Shown piece by piece: positions 33,799 to 45,511 of a stretch of DNA of 64,000 bases (position 1 is its first letter; every line of letters begins with the position of its first letter). Source of the stretch: Henckelia pumila (lineage: Eukaryota; Streptophyta; Magnoliopsida; Lamiales; Gesneriaceae); NCBI RefSeq assembly GCF_033568475.1, contig NC_133123.1:160905753-160969752 (forward strand), read 5' to 3'. The notes under the pieces were generated by a model. It was not told the origin of the DNA. It ran no database searches and saw only the letters and a program-made list of their open reading frames with translations. The position numbers were made by a program, and so were the translations under genes.

Positions 33799-36700
33799 AT
33801 GGCTGGCCTGGAGGAATTGAAGAGGAAGCTAGTGCCACTGTTTGATGCAGAAAAAGGGTTCCCATCTGACTCAATAATCGACCCTTCAGATTCTTGCATG
33901 GTAAAGCTTCGATTTTTACTCCCCATAATTTTCAAGATTGTATCTTTTTGTTAGTTTTAATTTAATGCTCTGTCTGTGGGTTTTCTTGTTTTATTTGAAC
34001 TTGCTGGATCAGCTATCCGATGGTGGGGCAGTTAATTTGCTGAGCAAATCGTACAATATATACAACATCAATGAGCTTGGGTTGCAGAAATGCGCATCAT
34101 CCGCGTTTTTCGCAGATGATTCTGAGAAAACATACAGGTGTGCCTCGCATGAGATGAGGATCTTTGGGTGCATTGGTAGTGGTGCGAGCAGTGTTGTTCA
34201 GAGGGCAATTCATATTCCAAATCATAGGATCATTGCCCTCAAGAAGATTAATATTTTTGAAAAGGTTTACATTTTTGCATCATTTGTTACTCTTTTTTCT
34301 TGAATTTGGTTGTGTTCTTGAGGCATTGATTGGAATGAATTTGATTGTCTGTTTCTTTATGTTCATTGTTGATTTCCAATTTCCAAATGTGATACTGTTG
34401 ACTTCAATGTTGTGTTGAAAAACTAGGAATGATAACTGAGAAGTATAATGCTCTCTTCATAAGTGGATCTGTTTATCTGAATTTTACAAGCCTACAAAAG
34501 TTTTGAACTAGAGGAATGCTTGCCAGATGATCATACCGTGCAGCTAACTATTTTGTTCTTGTTAGCCATCTTGTTGCTATATATATGCGAGAAAACAGAG
34601 CAAATTTTAATAAACGGTGTGCACGATAATGATTTGCTATTAAAACAAGGGATAAATAATAACTATATATTAAAAGAGGAAAGTGAGAAGTGGTGAAGAA
34701 GAGTGGAGATGTATCTAAATATAATCCGTACTAATATTGTGTAGTGTTTTAGAATAACTAACTTTGGCATTGTTAAGAGTGTGGAAAAAATATTCCTCCA
34801 CCTTTTAAATAAATATTTATGACAACAGCTTATAGTGATGAATTATTCAAATTTATTTATTTATCCAACAAATCTCATAAAATCTATTCCTAAATGATCT
34901 TGTTTCACTCACTTCAATATTAAAATTATTTATGGTTTATTTAAATTTAATTTCTCACGTGTCTCATTCATATATTGTAAGTTAATTTTATATTTTTAAA
35001 GATCACAGTAAATTATATGTGTGTGATGTGTATGCAAGCAGATGGTAATATATGGAAGAAGAGTACATTAGTTATAATTATGTCTAATGTGATAATGTGC
35101 ATTTCTTATTAGGAGAAAAGGCAACAACTTCTAACTGAAATAAGAACATTATGTGAAGCACCATGTCATCAAGGTCTTGTCCAGTTTTATGGTGCTTTCT
35201 ACACTCCAGACTCTGGGCAGATTAGCATAGCTTTAGAGTATATGGATGGTGGATCTTTGGCAGATATCCTCCGTGTTCGGAAGAGCATACCAGAGCCAAT
35301 ACTTTCCTCTATGGTGAAAGAACTTTTGCTCGTAAGATGGTTTCTTAAGTTTCAGTTTTATTAGTAAGCAAAATTTTGGGTTCATGAATTCTCGTTTCTG
35401 ATTTTTTTTTTCCTGATTTCATTTATTTGATAAGGGACTAAGTTACTTGCACGGAGATAGACATTTAGTTCATAGAGATATCAAACCTGCAAATTTGCTC
35501 GTAAATCTGAAAGGAGAGTCAAAGATTACAGATTTTGGCATTAGCGCGGGACTAGAGGATTCAATGGCAATGGTTTGTTCCGCAATTTCGTAAAAGCATA
35601 TATCTCAATCATCTCAGTAATGTTATTGTTCCTGGCGCTTATTTGTTATGTTATTAGTGTGCAACTTTTGTTGGAACTGTTACATACATGTCTCCTGAGC
35701 GAATACGAAATGAAAGTTACTCTTATCCTGCTGATATTTGGAGCCTTGGGCTTGCACTCTTCGAGTGTGCTGCGGGTGAATTTCCATACTCTGCTAATGA
35801 AGGCCCTGTTAATCTCATGTTGCAGGTAAACATTTTTGACACGCTGCCGCTCATTCATTAATTTCATTTATGAAATTTTCGTGTAATTATTTTTCTCATG
35901 AAGCCAATTAATTTTGTAACGTTCAATTCCATTTTAGTCACTTAGATGCTATTAAGTTAACTAGAACCGTTTTGCTTCTACCAAGGTCGATTTAGACAAA
36001 AGTTAATTATGCCTCTTTTTTTCAACTTTTTAACCATTTGACCTTGAAACTATTTTGAACATGTTAACGCACTATATTAGTCGCTAAAAGTGCATTACAA
36101 TCCATGTTATGCCGCAAAATAAGTGCTAAGAAAGTTGATGTGTTTGAACAGCTATTTAAGTTATGTTCACCCTGTTTCTGTCATTCTGAGATATTGTGCT
36201 ATGCATCTATCTTGTCTTGGGTTCTAACAACTATTTATATTGAAGATTTTGGACGATAAATCTCCATCTCTGTCAAAGGAAATATTTTCGCCAGAGTTAT
36301 GTTCATTTGTTGATGCTTGCCTCCAGAAAGATCCAGTTGCCAGGCCAACAGCTGAGCAGGTGAGAAAGAGTAGAGTTCTTGTCTGTAATCGCATCGGGGT
36401 TAATCATGCTTGGCTGTTGGTTCCATCAGTTTCAGTTGTATTTGGTAATGGGTCGATTATCTTTTAAGTTTTTGTCCCGTCATTGAATTTTGAACAAGTG
36501 TTGGTTTCATACTGAATGCGCATTTTTTACTGTGAGGTAACACATTTAATGTGGTACTATAAATTTTATTGGCAACTTTAGAGCATGTTTACTAAGGATC
36601 CCAATTATTTAATCAATTTTACAGTACTTCTCTGAGCTGTGTTATAAAATTTCAACTTTCAGTTCTTTTTCCTTCTGTTTATTTTGAGAAACCAGAAGTC

Positions 36701-38045
36701 CAACCTGCATTAGCAAGCAAACTAAGGATTCTGTGAATAGAATATGGCCTTTGTGAAAATTGTTCATTGCTTTTTGACCAGTTTTTTATGAGATTGTGAT
36801 TTTTGATTGCTTCTTGTTTAGTATTTTCTAGATTTTGATTGTTTTGTTCAGCCACACTTGCAATCTTACAATATAACCCCCGATCAATATTGTGCTTGTA
36901 ATGCAGCTGCTATCACACCCGTTTGTTACCAAGTACGAGGATGCTGAGGTCAACTTGGGTGCTTTTGTCCGAGGTATATTTGATCCAATTGAACGGATGA
37001 AAGATCTTGCAGATGTGAGTTAAACTCTCAGTTTTGGATTTCCTCTAGTTATGGTGGTTGTATTTTTGTTTACGGCTCATAGATGGACAAAATGGAGAGA
37101 AAAGCATTTGGTACAGCTTGGACTAATTTTAAAATTTCAAGTGTGCCCTTGATAAAAACCCAAGTTTCAATTAAATTGTCAATCTAGATAGAAATTTTTC
37201 TCACAAAAGAAAGTGTGCCTGCCCACCTGAGTGTCTAATGAATCTTATGCAAATGGGAAAACAAGATCAATTTTCTATTGGCGATACATATTGATTGTGC
37301 TTGATATATGCTTTGTGTTATGTTTTTGTCTCAAACAGATGTTAACAATACACTATTACTTGCTTTTCGATGGGTCCGACGATCTTTGGCATCACGTAAA
37401 GACTATATATCAAGAGAAATCAATTTTCAGGTACCAAACATTTTACTTCACCATTCCAATAAAATTTCCATGCAATTTCGTTTAGAGTGTTGCTAGAATG
37501 CTGCAGTGTTTCGTAAAGAAGGCGGACGTAGAAAAGGGCAATGAGCGGTCTTATATTCAATTGAGCAAGTTTCAAATTTTATGTGATGCACTGTCAGTTT
37601 ATAATAAGTTACCCCACTCAACAAAAAATGCTTGGTCCATCCCCCTCTCAAATGTAGCGTAAATGAAGCCATTGTTGTTTCCAGTTTTGGTGGGACAGAA
37701 TACGTTGGTCCAGACAACATCCTTACAACGTTGACAAGTATTCGGAAGACATTGGCTGGTGAATGGCCTCCTGAGAAGTTAGTGCATGTCGTGGAGAAGC
37801 TTCAATGCCGCGCTCATGGTCAAAATGGAGTTGCAATCCGTGTCACAGGGTCGTTTATTGTTGGAAATCAGTTCCTGATATGTGGAGATGGCGTGCAAGT
37901 GGAGGGTTTGCCAAATTTTCAGGACCTTTCAATTGACATACCTAGTAAGCGCATGGGGACATTTCAAGAGCAGTTTACTGTAGAAGCATCAGACATGATC
38001 GGCCGATATTTCATAGCCAAACAAGAACTTTACATCGTTCAATAG
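33799..38045 (+). CDS. MKK3: Mitogen-activated protein kinase kinase, MKK3 type
   Basis: Exons: 33799-33900, 34013-34264, 35113-35331, 35435-35572, 35658-35825, 36246-36359, 36907-37014, 37339-37430, 37685-38045; all introns GT-AG, 1554 nt, 517 aa, close to the roughly 520 of Arabidopsis MKK3. Starts [20 protein letters not shown]. Kinase domain about residues 83-345: glycine loop [11 protein letters not shown] (86-96), catalytic Lys 111 (IALKK), HRD 204-206, DFG 224-226, and the plant-MAPKK activation site S234-x5-T240 (SMAMCAT), then [11 protein letters not shown]. The C-terminal part (from about 368) is the NTF2-like domain that marks group B MAPKKs. Established role: dual-specificity kinase phosphorylating MAPKs downstream of MAPKKKs in jasmonate, ABA and seed-dormancy signalling. 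The gene looks intact, with no transposon inside it. Confidence 0.95.
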
Positions 38046-39072
38046 TATGAAACTGCATCAGCATTAACCGAAGATCTACCTTTCTTTTATCCGTTCTTTG
38101 TTGCGAGGAAGCTTGTCCTTGATTTCTATTTGACCGTGGAAGGCATGACTTCTGGGTATAGCATTAGCTCTTTTATGGTTGATTCGTATGTATTTATAAT
38201 TTAACCTTAATTCCACACGTTGTTATACTTGATAGTTCCCGGTGTTGTACTAAGTAGTAAAGAGGTTGTATATTGTAATTAGGGAACTTGGAATTATTAA
38301 CCCAGTGATTATCAATATGATCTTGTTTCTGGTTCTAATTTAAAGTAAAGTTATAATTTTAAACTTAAGCGAGATCAGTACCAGTGATAAAGAGTGTTTT
38401 CAAGTTTTACTATAATTTTAGTTATTTTTAAGTCAAAAACATTAAACAAAATGATGGGATTGTCATAAATATAAAATTTAATATATATTTCAAATTCCAG
38501 ACAACAAATATATATTTATAAAAATATTATTTTCATTGTTTATTGAAACAATAAGATATCTTCTATTTTAAAAAACGGTTGTTTAATCAAATTTGAAAGT
38601 ATTAATTAAAACTTAAATGAATTTATACTTAGCTTAAACAAGCTTTCTAACATGTGTTCTCGGTGGTTTGTATATCAACAGCTGAAATGCGAGGAGTTAA
38701 TCTGACTCGAAGGTTTTCACACTTTTCAGTTGTCATAAGGCAGATGATAGTTATATATATTGCATAAATGTACATTCTAATAGAGTGGATCTAACTACCA
38801 AGGCTTTTAAAACTCATACTTTTTAAAAAATCTTTCCTTGACCATCTTAGACTGCATTTGGATTGAAAAAATTAACTTTGAGGGGATAGTACGAAATAAA
38901 TCCAGGTTAAGATCAACTTGAAAATTCCACCATAATGACTCAAAAAAAATTATTTGAGATTTGGAATTCTTGGTCAAGTTGATTTACCAAACAAACCAAT
39001 AAATGAGCCACATATTGGCACACCAATTGCAAACTGCCTGAATAGCTAATAATCATGATTAGTTATGTACCA
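38046..39072. other. Intergenic region between convergent MKK3 and RRM genes
   Basis: Contains the 3' UTR of MKK3 (to perhaps 38350) and, on the other strand, the short 3' UTR of the RRM gene. The middle is AT-rich; no coding sequence or repeat seen. Confidence 0.6.
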
Positions 39073-39768
39073 TCAAGAATCTGAACTACGCATGTTATAG
39101 TATCGAGCCAGTTGTGTAGCTGTTCCATCTTCGTGGACGCCATCTATCAGTTCATACTTCCTAAAATTTGCTTTCAAGGTTTCGTTCTGTTGGGCTGCGA
39201 GCTTTTCTTCCTCTTTTAGTTGTTCCTACATTATTATGATTAAAAGAACGTCATAATCTGCAAATATATTTAGTACAAGCAGATACTGAAGTTCCTCGTT
39301 TAACCAGTGAAAAAAGGAAGTCTTTACCATAAGCAAGAATGATGCTTCTGCAGCATGAGTCTTCACGAGTTTCTTGATTTTCTGAGCAACCTCAAAATTA
39401 GGATCTTTAGGATCTATCCAACGACATAGTATTCTCCTTCCTGGTTTTCTGGGACGATCATCGAACATCTCCAATTTAGCAGGCCGAGCTCTAACCGGTC
39501 TTGGCATTCCCAATATCATGAAAGGATAGACTTCCATCGCTCCTATAATTTCTTCAGCCTGCTTTGGATTTTTCATTTCCACTAAAGCAGCTTTTGGAAA
39601 ATTTTTGGGTTGAAGATAGTTTGGAATGAAATGAACACTCAGCACTTCACCAAACTGATCAAAAGCAGCTTTCACAACGGTTTCGGTTGCCCCTGGCGAC
39701 ATGTTATCAATGTACATCGTCCTTCTCACCTTCTCCAAGAAGGAAGCATAAATTTCTTCGGCATCCAT
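39073..39768 (-). CDS. RRM-domain RNA-binding protein (197 aa)
   Basis: Exon 1 39768-39328 and exon 2 39225-39073 (minus strand), joined by a GT-AG intron of 102 bp in phase 0; stop TGA. The start chosen is ATG at 39768 (MDAEEIYASFLEKVRRTMY). A splice acceptor (TTTTTAG) at about 39790 suggests a 5' UTR intron, with the leader exon near 40400-40650. A single RRM shows the RNP2-like strand TMYIDNM and an RNP1-like strand KNFPKAALVEM. It is followed by a conserved basic segment (PRPVRARPAKLEMFDDRPRK, RRILCRWIDPKDPNFE) and a C-terminal Glu/Gln-rich helix. The closest family I can recall is the Arabidopsis small RRM protein AIPP1 of the ASI1 complex, which influences RNA processing at intronic heterochromatin; that match is from memory and tentative. 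Neighbour MKK3 is convergent. Confidence 0.8.
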
Positions 39769-40399
39769 GAGCAAACAATCAAATGTCCCTAAAAACTTAT
39801 CAGCCTCAATCAGAAGTACTTGATAGAAAAAATTTCATGATATAACAGTAGCATATAAAGTTATTATCTAAGACACTGCTTGGTTTGGAAGATAAACAAT
39901 TGATTGATTATTCATCCTTACTTTATTCAATGCTTGGATCAAGTTTTACAGAGGACTAGTGTCATGCACCATTATCTTAATCAAGTATGTTGACTTAGTA
40001 TCCTTACATTATACATCTTTCATCATTCTATCAATGAGCCTAACGGTGCGTAACTGGAGATGAGAGAAATCCCATCTTCCAAAGCCCAAACAAACTGGCA
40101 CTATAATACGCAGAAAAACTTGGCCAAGTATTTTTCTAAAAAACGATTATAAACGAATATACTTGTATTAAATTATATTGTTCTATACAGCTGTAAACGA
40201 ATCAAGCTAAGAATAAGGATCCAATTAAACATACCACAAAACTCACAAGACTTTTTCCACTGAAAAAAACTAAATAAAAAATTATTAAAAAAATTTATAC
40301 GTAATCACCATAAAATTGTTAAAAAAAGATTAAATCACAGTAAATTCAGATTATAAAACAATGCTCGGAGGGGAGATTCGAAGAACCAGATTTTCAATC

Positions 40400-40660
40400 A
40401 GCCAAATATCCGAATGGTTTGGTCGACTTCAAGCTACAATAAACAACAACTCGTTGGGGAAGGAGATGGTCAGAATGCAGAACTCAGAACCCAAAAGATA
40501 GGGCGGGAAAGAGGCAAATCCGGTGGGAGAAGCGGCAGCAGCTATTCAGATTTGAGTTCTCAGATTCAAGAACTCGAATGATTGAGCGATGAAGAAGTTA
40601 AAACAATCGGATATGCGTCTGTGTGAGATTTGGGAAATCATTAGGGTTTGAGAACAGAGG
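40400..40660 (-). promoter_or_regulatory. Probable 5' UTR / promoter of the RRM gene
   Basis: On the minus strand this holds AAACCCTAA (a telo-box, common in plant RNA-processing and ribosomal gene promoters) followed by a pyrimidine-rich leader-like sequence. Between here and 39791 there is no coding sequence, which fits a 5' UTR intron. Confidence 0.4.
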
Positions 40661-40699
40661 AGGAAAGGAATAAGGATGTATCTTTGAGTTAGAAAATAT

Positions 40700-42076
40700 A
40701 TTTTCTAATAATAAATAATATAATATGAAAAATATATAAAAATATTATATAAAAGCTAGCGAAGAAAATAATTTGGGGAGGGAAAAAATTAGAATAGACT
40801 TGCTCGAATTCGATAATTTCAATTCATTTACATCTTTATTCTTGACAAAACTCAAAATTATGAATGACAATATAAAATTATGAGTATTCATTCTAATTCT
40901 TGTCAATATTCAAAATTATGAATGACATAAACCGACTTAGGGTGGTTGCAACATTGGATTTTTTTTATAAAAAAAATAAAATTGAAACATATAGGTGTTG
41001 CAGCTTGCAGGTTCTATTTTCGAAGCTCAAGCTGGCTTCATCATTCATAGTTAATTATAAAAAAACATTTTTTATTTAACTTTTAAGGCCCCCATGCAAT
41101 TGATTTTTTTTAATATATATTATTAATTAAAATTTTTGGAAAAATTGATTAATGAGACTCGTAAAACAATTATTTTTTGGGTTTAGGATTATGAATTATA
41201 AACATTTTGTTTTAAGATGAGAATGATGTGTTATGATGAGTCCATGATAAATTTGAGTTTTTTGGTTCAAGACTGTGAATACCCTTAATTTCCTTGAGCC
41301 CTCTTAGTAGCATCTTGCGCAAGACTTGCATCAAGCAGAAATTGGTGATCTAGACACATGCAGGGTACCTTGATGCATCAAATCACTCACTTCACTTTTT
41401 TTTAGAGTACAAGTATAATATTATAAGCAGTGTTTTTATAATCGAACCGGTGATCGAACCGGTCTACCTAAAAAAAATGGTTCAACCGATCGAACCGTTT
41501 TAACCGGACGGTCGAACCGAAAAATCGTTTATATAATATAATCTAATAAATAATATATTTTAAATTTTAAAAACTCAAAAATATATATATATAGACAAAA
41601 ATATATATATATATTTGTCATAGTTTGAAAGCTAAATAAATATGTAAATATATTCAAAATGTCAATTATAGTTCTAAATTATTTAAATAATTAATTATCT
41701 AATTTTTAAAAAATCAATTATCATTAAAATAATTTTTTAATGAAGTACAAATTCCAAATAATCATGTATATATATAAAAAATAATATTAAATTTAAAGTT
41801 TTAAAAATAAAAAATTTTAAAATTTAAAAAAAATAAAAAAAATTCGAAAAACCAGTTCAATTGGTTTCTAGTGAAGTTCCGGACCGAAACGAACCGACCG
41901 ATTATCAATTACAATAATAATGTAATGAAATACTCAGATGCAGTCAATCACTCACACCAATTTTTTTTTTTAAGAATGCCAGTCACCCACTTTTACCATG
42001 TTATAGAAAGACTATACGTGATTTGAGTGGAGTTACGGTGTGGGACGAAATGGAAATAGCTAGCTTTCACATGGTC
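40700..42076. other. AT-rich intergenic DNA with a MITE-like segment
   Basis: No gene seen. 41430-41920 is flanked by GAACCGG/CGAACCG-rich blocks (GATCGAACCGGTC on the left, GACCGAAACGAACCGACCG on the right) around an AT-rich core. This resembles a decayed MITE; I could not define target-site duplications. Confidence 0.4.
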
Positions 42077-42084
42077 ATCATGTT

Positions 42085-42528
42085 TAGGAGTGCAAATGAA
42101 CCGAACCTGTTCGTGAGTTTTACGAGCCCGCTCGATAAATATTTGATTCGTATTCGAGCTTATCGAACTCGAGCCGAATTCGAACATGTTCGAACATTTT
42201 TTCGAGTCGAGCTCGAGCCGAAATTACTCCGTTCGATAGTTCGCGAATAGTTCGCGAGCCTTAATATTTAATTAATATAATATAATTATATAATAATATA
42301 TATACATTTCGAGCTTTCGAACAATAATATCCGAATAGTTCACGAATAGGTTCGAATATTTCGAACCGAACTCGAACTCGAACTTCATTTCGAGCCGAAC
42401 TCGAGCCAAAATATTTGAAATTATCGAACTTCGAATCGAGCTCGAACTCGAATATACTTTTATCGAGCCGAATTCGAACCTTAAAATTTTACCATTATTC
42501 GGCTCGATTCGGTTCGTTTGCACCCCTA
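42085..42528. mobile_element. hAT-type MITE with perfect 8-bp target-site duplication
   Basis: A 444-bp element with terminal inverted repeats TAGGAGTGCAAATGAACCGA (left) and, on the other strand at the right end, TAGGGGTGCAAACGAACCGA. ATCATGTT flanks it on both sides (42077-42084 and 42529-42536). The TAGGGGTG terminus and 8-bp duplication are hAT features. The interior is dense in TCGAGC and TTCGAA motifs in both orientations and has no transposase, so it is non-autonomous. Confidence 0.9.
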
Positions 42529-42751
42529 ATCATGTTACGTAAATGGACCTCATATAAGAGCTATTTTCACGGGATTATCATGTTTTCTATTTTATAAGAA
42601 ACAATTCATCTAGTACTTTTTTTTCGAGTACAAATTCATCTAGTACTTGACGCAAATGGGTTGAAATCGAGTTGAAATAAAATTCATTTTTTTTAATCGC
42701 ATGTTTTGAATATATATGTCCTTAATTAATTAAGCAATGTTATTCTTCTAA

Positions 42752-42948
42752 GTGCAAATTGCTCAAAAATCCCCAATGCAAACATGTTTTGCTCTGCACT
42801 CCCTAGCCACTTTTTTGTACCACATTTTTTGTTAATTTGTACCACATTTTGTATGATTTTGTACCACATATTATATTGTTTTGTACCACATTTTATGACT
42901 AGGAAAGCAAAACATGTTTGCATTTGGGGATTTTTGAGCAAATTTTCC
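42752..42948. mobile_element. Mutator-like MITE with perfect 9-bp target-site duplication
   Basis: A 197-bp element flanked by TTCTTCTAA (42743-42751 and 42949-42957). The ends are inverted: TTGCTCAAAAATCCCC near the left matches GGGGATTTTTGAGCAA near the right, and GCAAACATGTTTTGCT pairs with AGCAAAACATGTTTGC. The core holds four copies of TTGTACCACAT. The 9-bp duplication fits Mutator-like elements. Confidence 0.85.
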
Positions 42949-42957
42949 TTCTTCTAA

Positions 42958-44266
42958 CATTATATTACGATAAATTGTTTTCTTATCGTGATCATGCAAT
43001 AATAAAACAACAATATAACCAATTTCAAACCACATTGGATCCAATTTTGAGATCGGATTGGATCCAACTCCACATCATAGTAGCCCGTCAAAATTTGTTT
43101 TTTTAAAAAATTATTGTTAAAAAATTAAAAGAAATTTTAAAATTCTTAGTTTTAATAAGTTTTTTTTTAATAATTAATGTATTTCATAAATCTTATTTTA
43201 AAGAAAAAAAAGAGGCTAAAAATAAATATTCTGCAAGAATGGTTCCCAGTTCCCACAATTAAAAAATAAGGGAAATTTGAGATTCACTTTCTACTTCCTA
43301 ATTTCAAATGTGAGTTAAGATTCAGTCCCTGTGTCAGAAAAAGTTTTTTTTGAACTCCTTATTCCCACATTTCTTTTCATTGATGAAAATCTGTACAAAA
43401 ATTTAAATATATGGTATTAGTTAATAAATGATATTTGAGTACTAAGAGTTTCAGATCTTGTATCAAAATTAATATTTTGATTATAACATTATAACAACTT
43501 TATTAATATCAAAAGCTTATTGTACATACATGTTTATGTAAAAAATTGTTTATATTAAAACGCATTTTCATTATTAATCAGTACATAAATTAGTATTTTG
43601 AGAATCACAAAAATTAACAATTGTGTGCACTAATTTAAGAAAATTGAATACAAAAATATTTAATTCATGTATTGATTTATATATTTTTTGGCATCAATTA
43701 GCTCAAATTGAGTACAAAATCATGATTTATATTTTCAGTTGTAGAGAGATGAAATATAATACAAAGAGTTTTATAACAATAAAACCTATTTTTATTCCAT
43801 ATATGAAATAGTTAGTACCGAAATTTCATATATTTATACTTGATTTTCAATTGTTTATACATATTTTCACTTCAAAAATGATTGGTGGGCACATGGAGTA
43901 CAGAAAAACTTTTTATAAATCAGGGATAGCAAAAACATAAAATTCTTAGAGGGTGTTGCGTGTTTTATTTTCTTTCAAGCGCCCTAATTGAAGTCGAGTT
44001 TGTATGTTCTCAGAGACCGAGTAATTATGTTACACTAGATATTCGTGATTAGTCCGAGATAATCCTATTTAAAGCTATGGTAATTGCAAGGTTATAGCTA
44101 GAGTACTAAAATTTTCTAACAAGTTTAAGGAATAAATTAATTATTGCGATCAATTAATGAGAGAATTATGAAGGTGTGACTTTGTTAAACCTTCCTCCAT
44201 GTTTAATTTCTAAAGATGTTTATATGGTAAATTCTTCAATTCATTAACCTATAGTTCAATTATTAT
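42958..44266. other. AT-rich intergenic DNA
   Basis: No coding sequence, RNA gene or repeat structure that I can support. Confidence 0.5.
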
Positions 44267-44271
44267 ATATC

Positions 44272-44546
44272 TGTTGAAAAATATTATTATTATTAATATT
44301 ATGTTGAATATTGAATGTTGAATGTTGAATATTGAGTTGTAAAATGTGGAAAATTAGTGTGTGATGATGTAGATGATGATGTATTTATTTTTGGACTAAT
44401 CTCAAATATGGATCTATAAATAGGTCTTCATTTGTGATGAAAAATACAATTGAGTTGAGAGAAAAATATTATAAAGTGTAGAGTTTGATATATTTTGAGT
44501 TTTGGAGTATTTACTTTTTACCGTAAATTTTTACTTTTTCACAACA
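44272..44546 (+). repeat. 5' LTR of the copia element
   Basis: 275 bp with TATA box CTATAAATAGG at about 44411-44421. It contains the short repeat TTGAATATTGAATGTTGAATG near its start. Confidence 0.95.
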
Positions 44547-44559
44547 CGTTATCAGCACG
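44547..44559 (+). other. Primer binding site of the copia element
   Basis: CGTTATCAGCACG directly follows the LTR end CACAACA. This is the position of the minus-strand primer site; the tRNA used is not resolved here. Confidence 0.6.
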
Positions 44560-44821
44560 ATCGCTCGAAGGTTCTCTATATTTTTCGACGCTCCAAAATA
44601 TAAGAAGAAGTCAAAAATATTCAACAAGTAAGAATTTTTATTTTACTGTTTATATATTTTTATTGTGTATATATTAATATATAATATCATGTTATGAAAA
44701 AATAAGTTTTTTTTCAAAACTTGTTATAAATCTTGGGAGGATGTTAAGACGACATCCCACACTCCCGGTAAGGGATACGACAAGTATAAAAGCCTCTAAG
44801 GTTCTTAAACAATATAATCAT

Positions 44822-45095
44822 ATTTGTATAATTTCATGTTATTATATAAAAGGTTGTCTACGACACCGATCTTATAATAATGTGATATGATATACTATAC
44901 CTGACTTTATACTAAATATATTGGTATAATTTCATAATATTATATAAAAGGCTGTCTACTACACCGATCTTATAATAATGTGATATGATATACTATACCT
45001 GACTTTATACTAACTATATTGGTATAATTTCAAAATATTATATAAAAGAATGTCTACGGCATCGACCTTATAATAAAGTGATATGATATACATAA
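44822..45095 (+). repeat. 98-bp tandem repeats in the copia leader
   Basis: Three copies, with GTCTAC at 44856, 44954 and 45052, each containing ATTATATAAAAG, CACCGATCTTATAATAA or a variant, and GTGATATGATATAC. They lie between the primer binding site and gag. Confidence 0.9.
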
Positions 45096-45173
45096 TTATT
45101 TAATTATGATTATCATTATATGCATTGCATCATTATCACAAATTTTTATTCAACACATACTCGATTTTTTTCT

Positions 45174-45220
45174 TTACTCCCAACGGTCACAAACGGCTAA
45201 ATTTTTGCCCTATAAATATG
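45174..45220 (+). promoter_or_regulatory. Internal promoter-like segment with MSA-like and TATA motifs
   Basis: TCCCAACGGTCA (about 45178-45189) matches the plant M-phase-specific activator consensus around AACGG, and a second AACGG follows (CAAACGGCTA). CTATAAATA lies at 45210-45218, then a C/T-rich leader-like stretch up to an ATG at 45307. The arrangement is that of a complete plant promoter inside the element's leader. Confidence 0.5.
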
Positions 45221-45306
45221 TTCACTCAAACTCATTTTCAATCACACCAAATTCACTCTTTCTCTCAAAATATTTTTTCCTCGGTTTTTTTTCAAAAAAG
45301 AAGAAG

Positions 45307-45480
45307 ATGGAGTTTTTGACCTTTCTAAGGCTATTTTTCATAACGACTATGATCATCATGCTCACGAGTTTTGTACTCACCGGCGATTTTCCACCACAGA
45401 TTTTTTATCTATTTATATACGCACTTGTAATTTTCGTCCTTTCATTATTTTGTATTATCATACTAATAGAAATTAACTAA
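45307..45480 (+). CDS. Small hydrophobic ORF in the copia leader (57 aa)
   Basis: ATG at 45307 opens MEFLTFLRLFFITTMIIML and ends with IFVLSLFCIIILIEIN. Two hydrophobic stretches (about residues 3-26 and 33-53) could span membranes. It lies 90 bp after a TATA-like box and 31 bp before the gag start. I do not recognise it; it is not a known copia domain. It also lies within the possible leader intron 44628-45504, so it would be present only in unspliced or internally initiated transcripts. It may be chance in AT-rich DNA. Confidence 0.35.
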   Translation: MEFLTFLRLFFITTMIIMLTSFVLTGDFPPQIFYLFIYALVIFVLSLFCIIILIEIN

Positions 45481-45511
45481 TAAAATGCATTGTTATTTTT
45501 CTAGTACCACC

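Larger units (their letters stand above)
44628..45504 (+). other. Possible intron in the copia leader
   Basis: The donor CAA|GTAAGAA at 44628 and the acceptor TTATTTTTCTAG at 45504 would remove 877 nt (98-bp repeats, promoter-like segment and small ORF). The 5' leader would then join TACCACC just before the gag ATG at 45512. Both sites fit plant consensus well; this is a prediction only. Confidence 0.4.
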
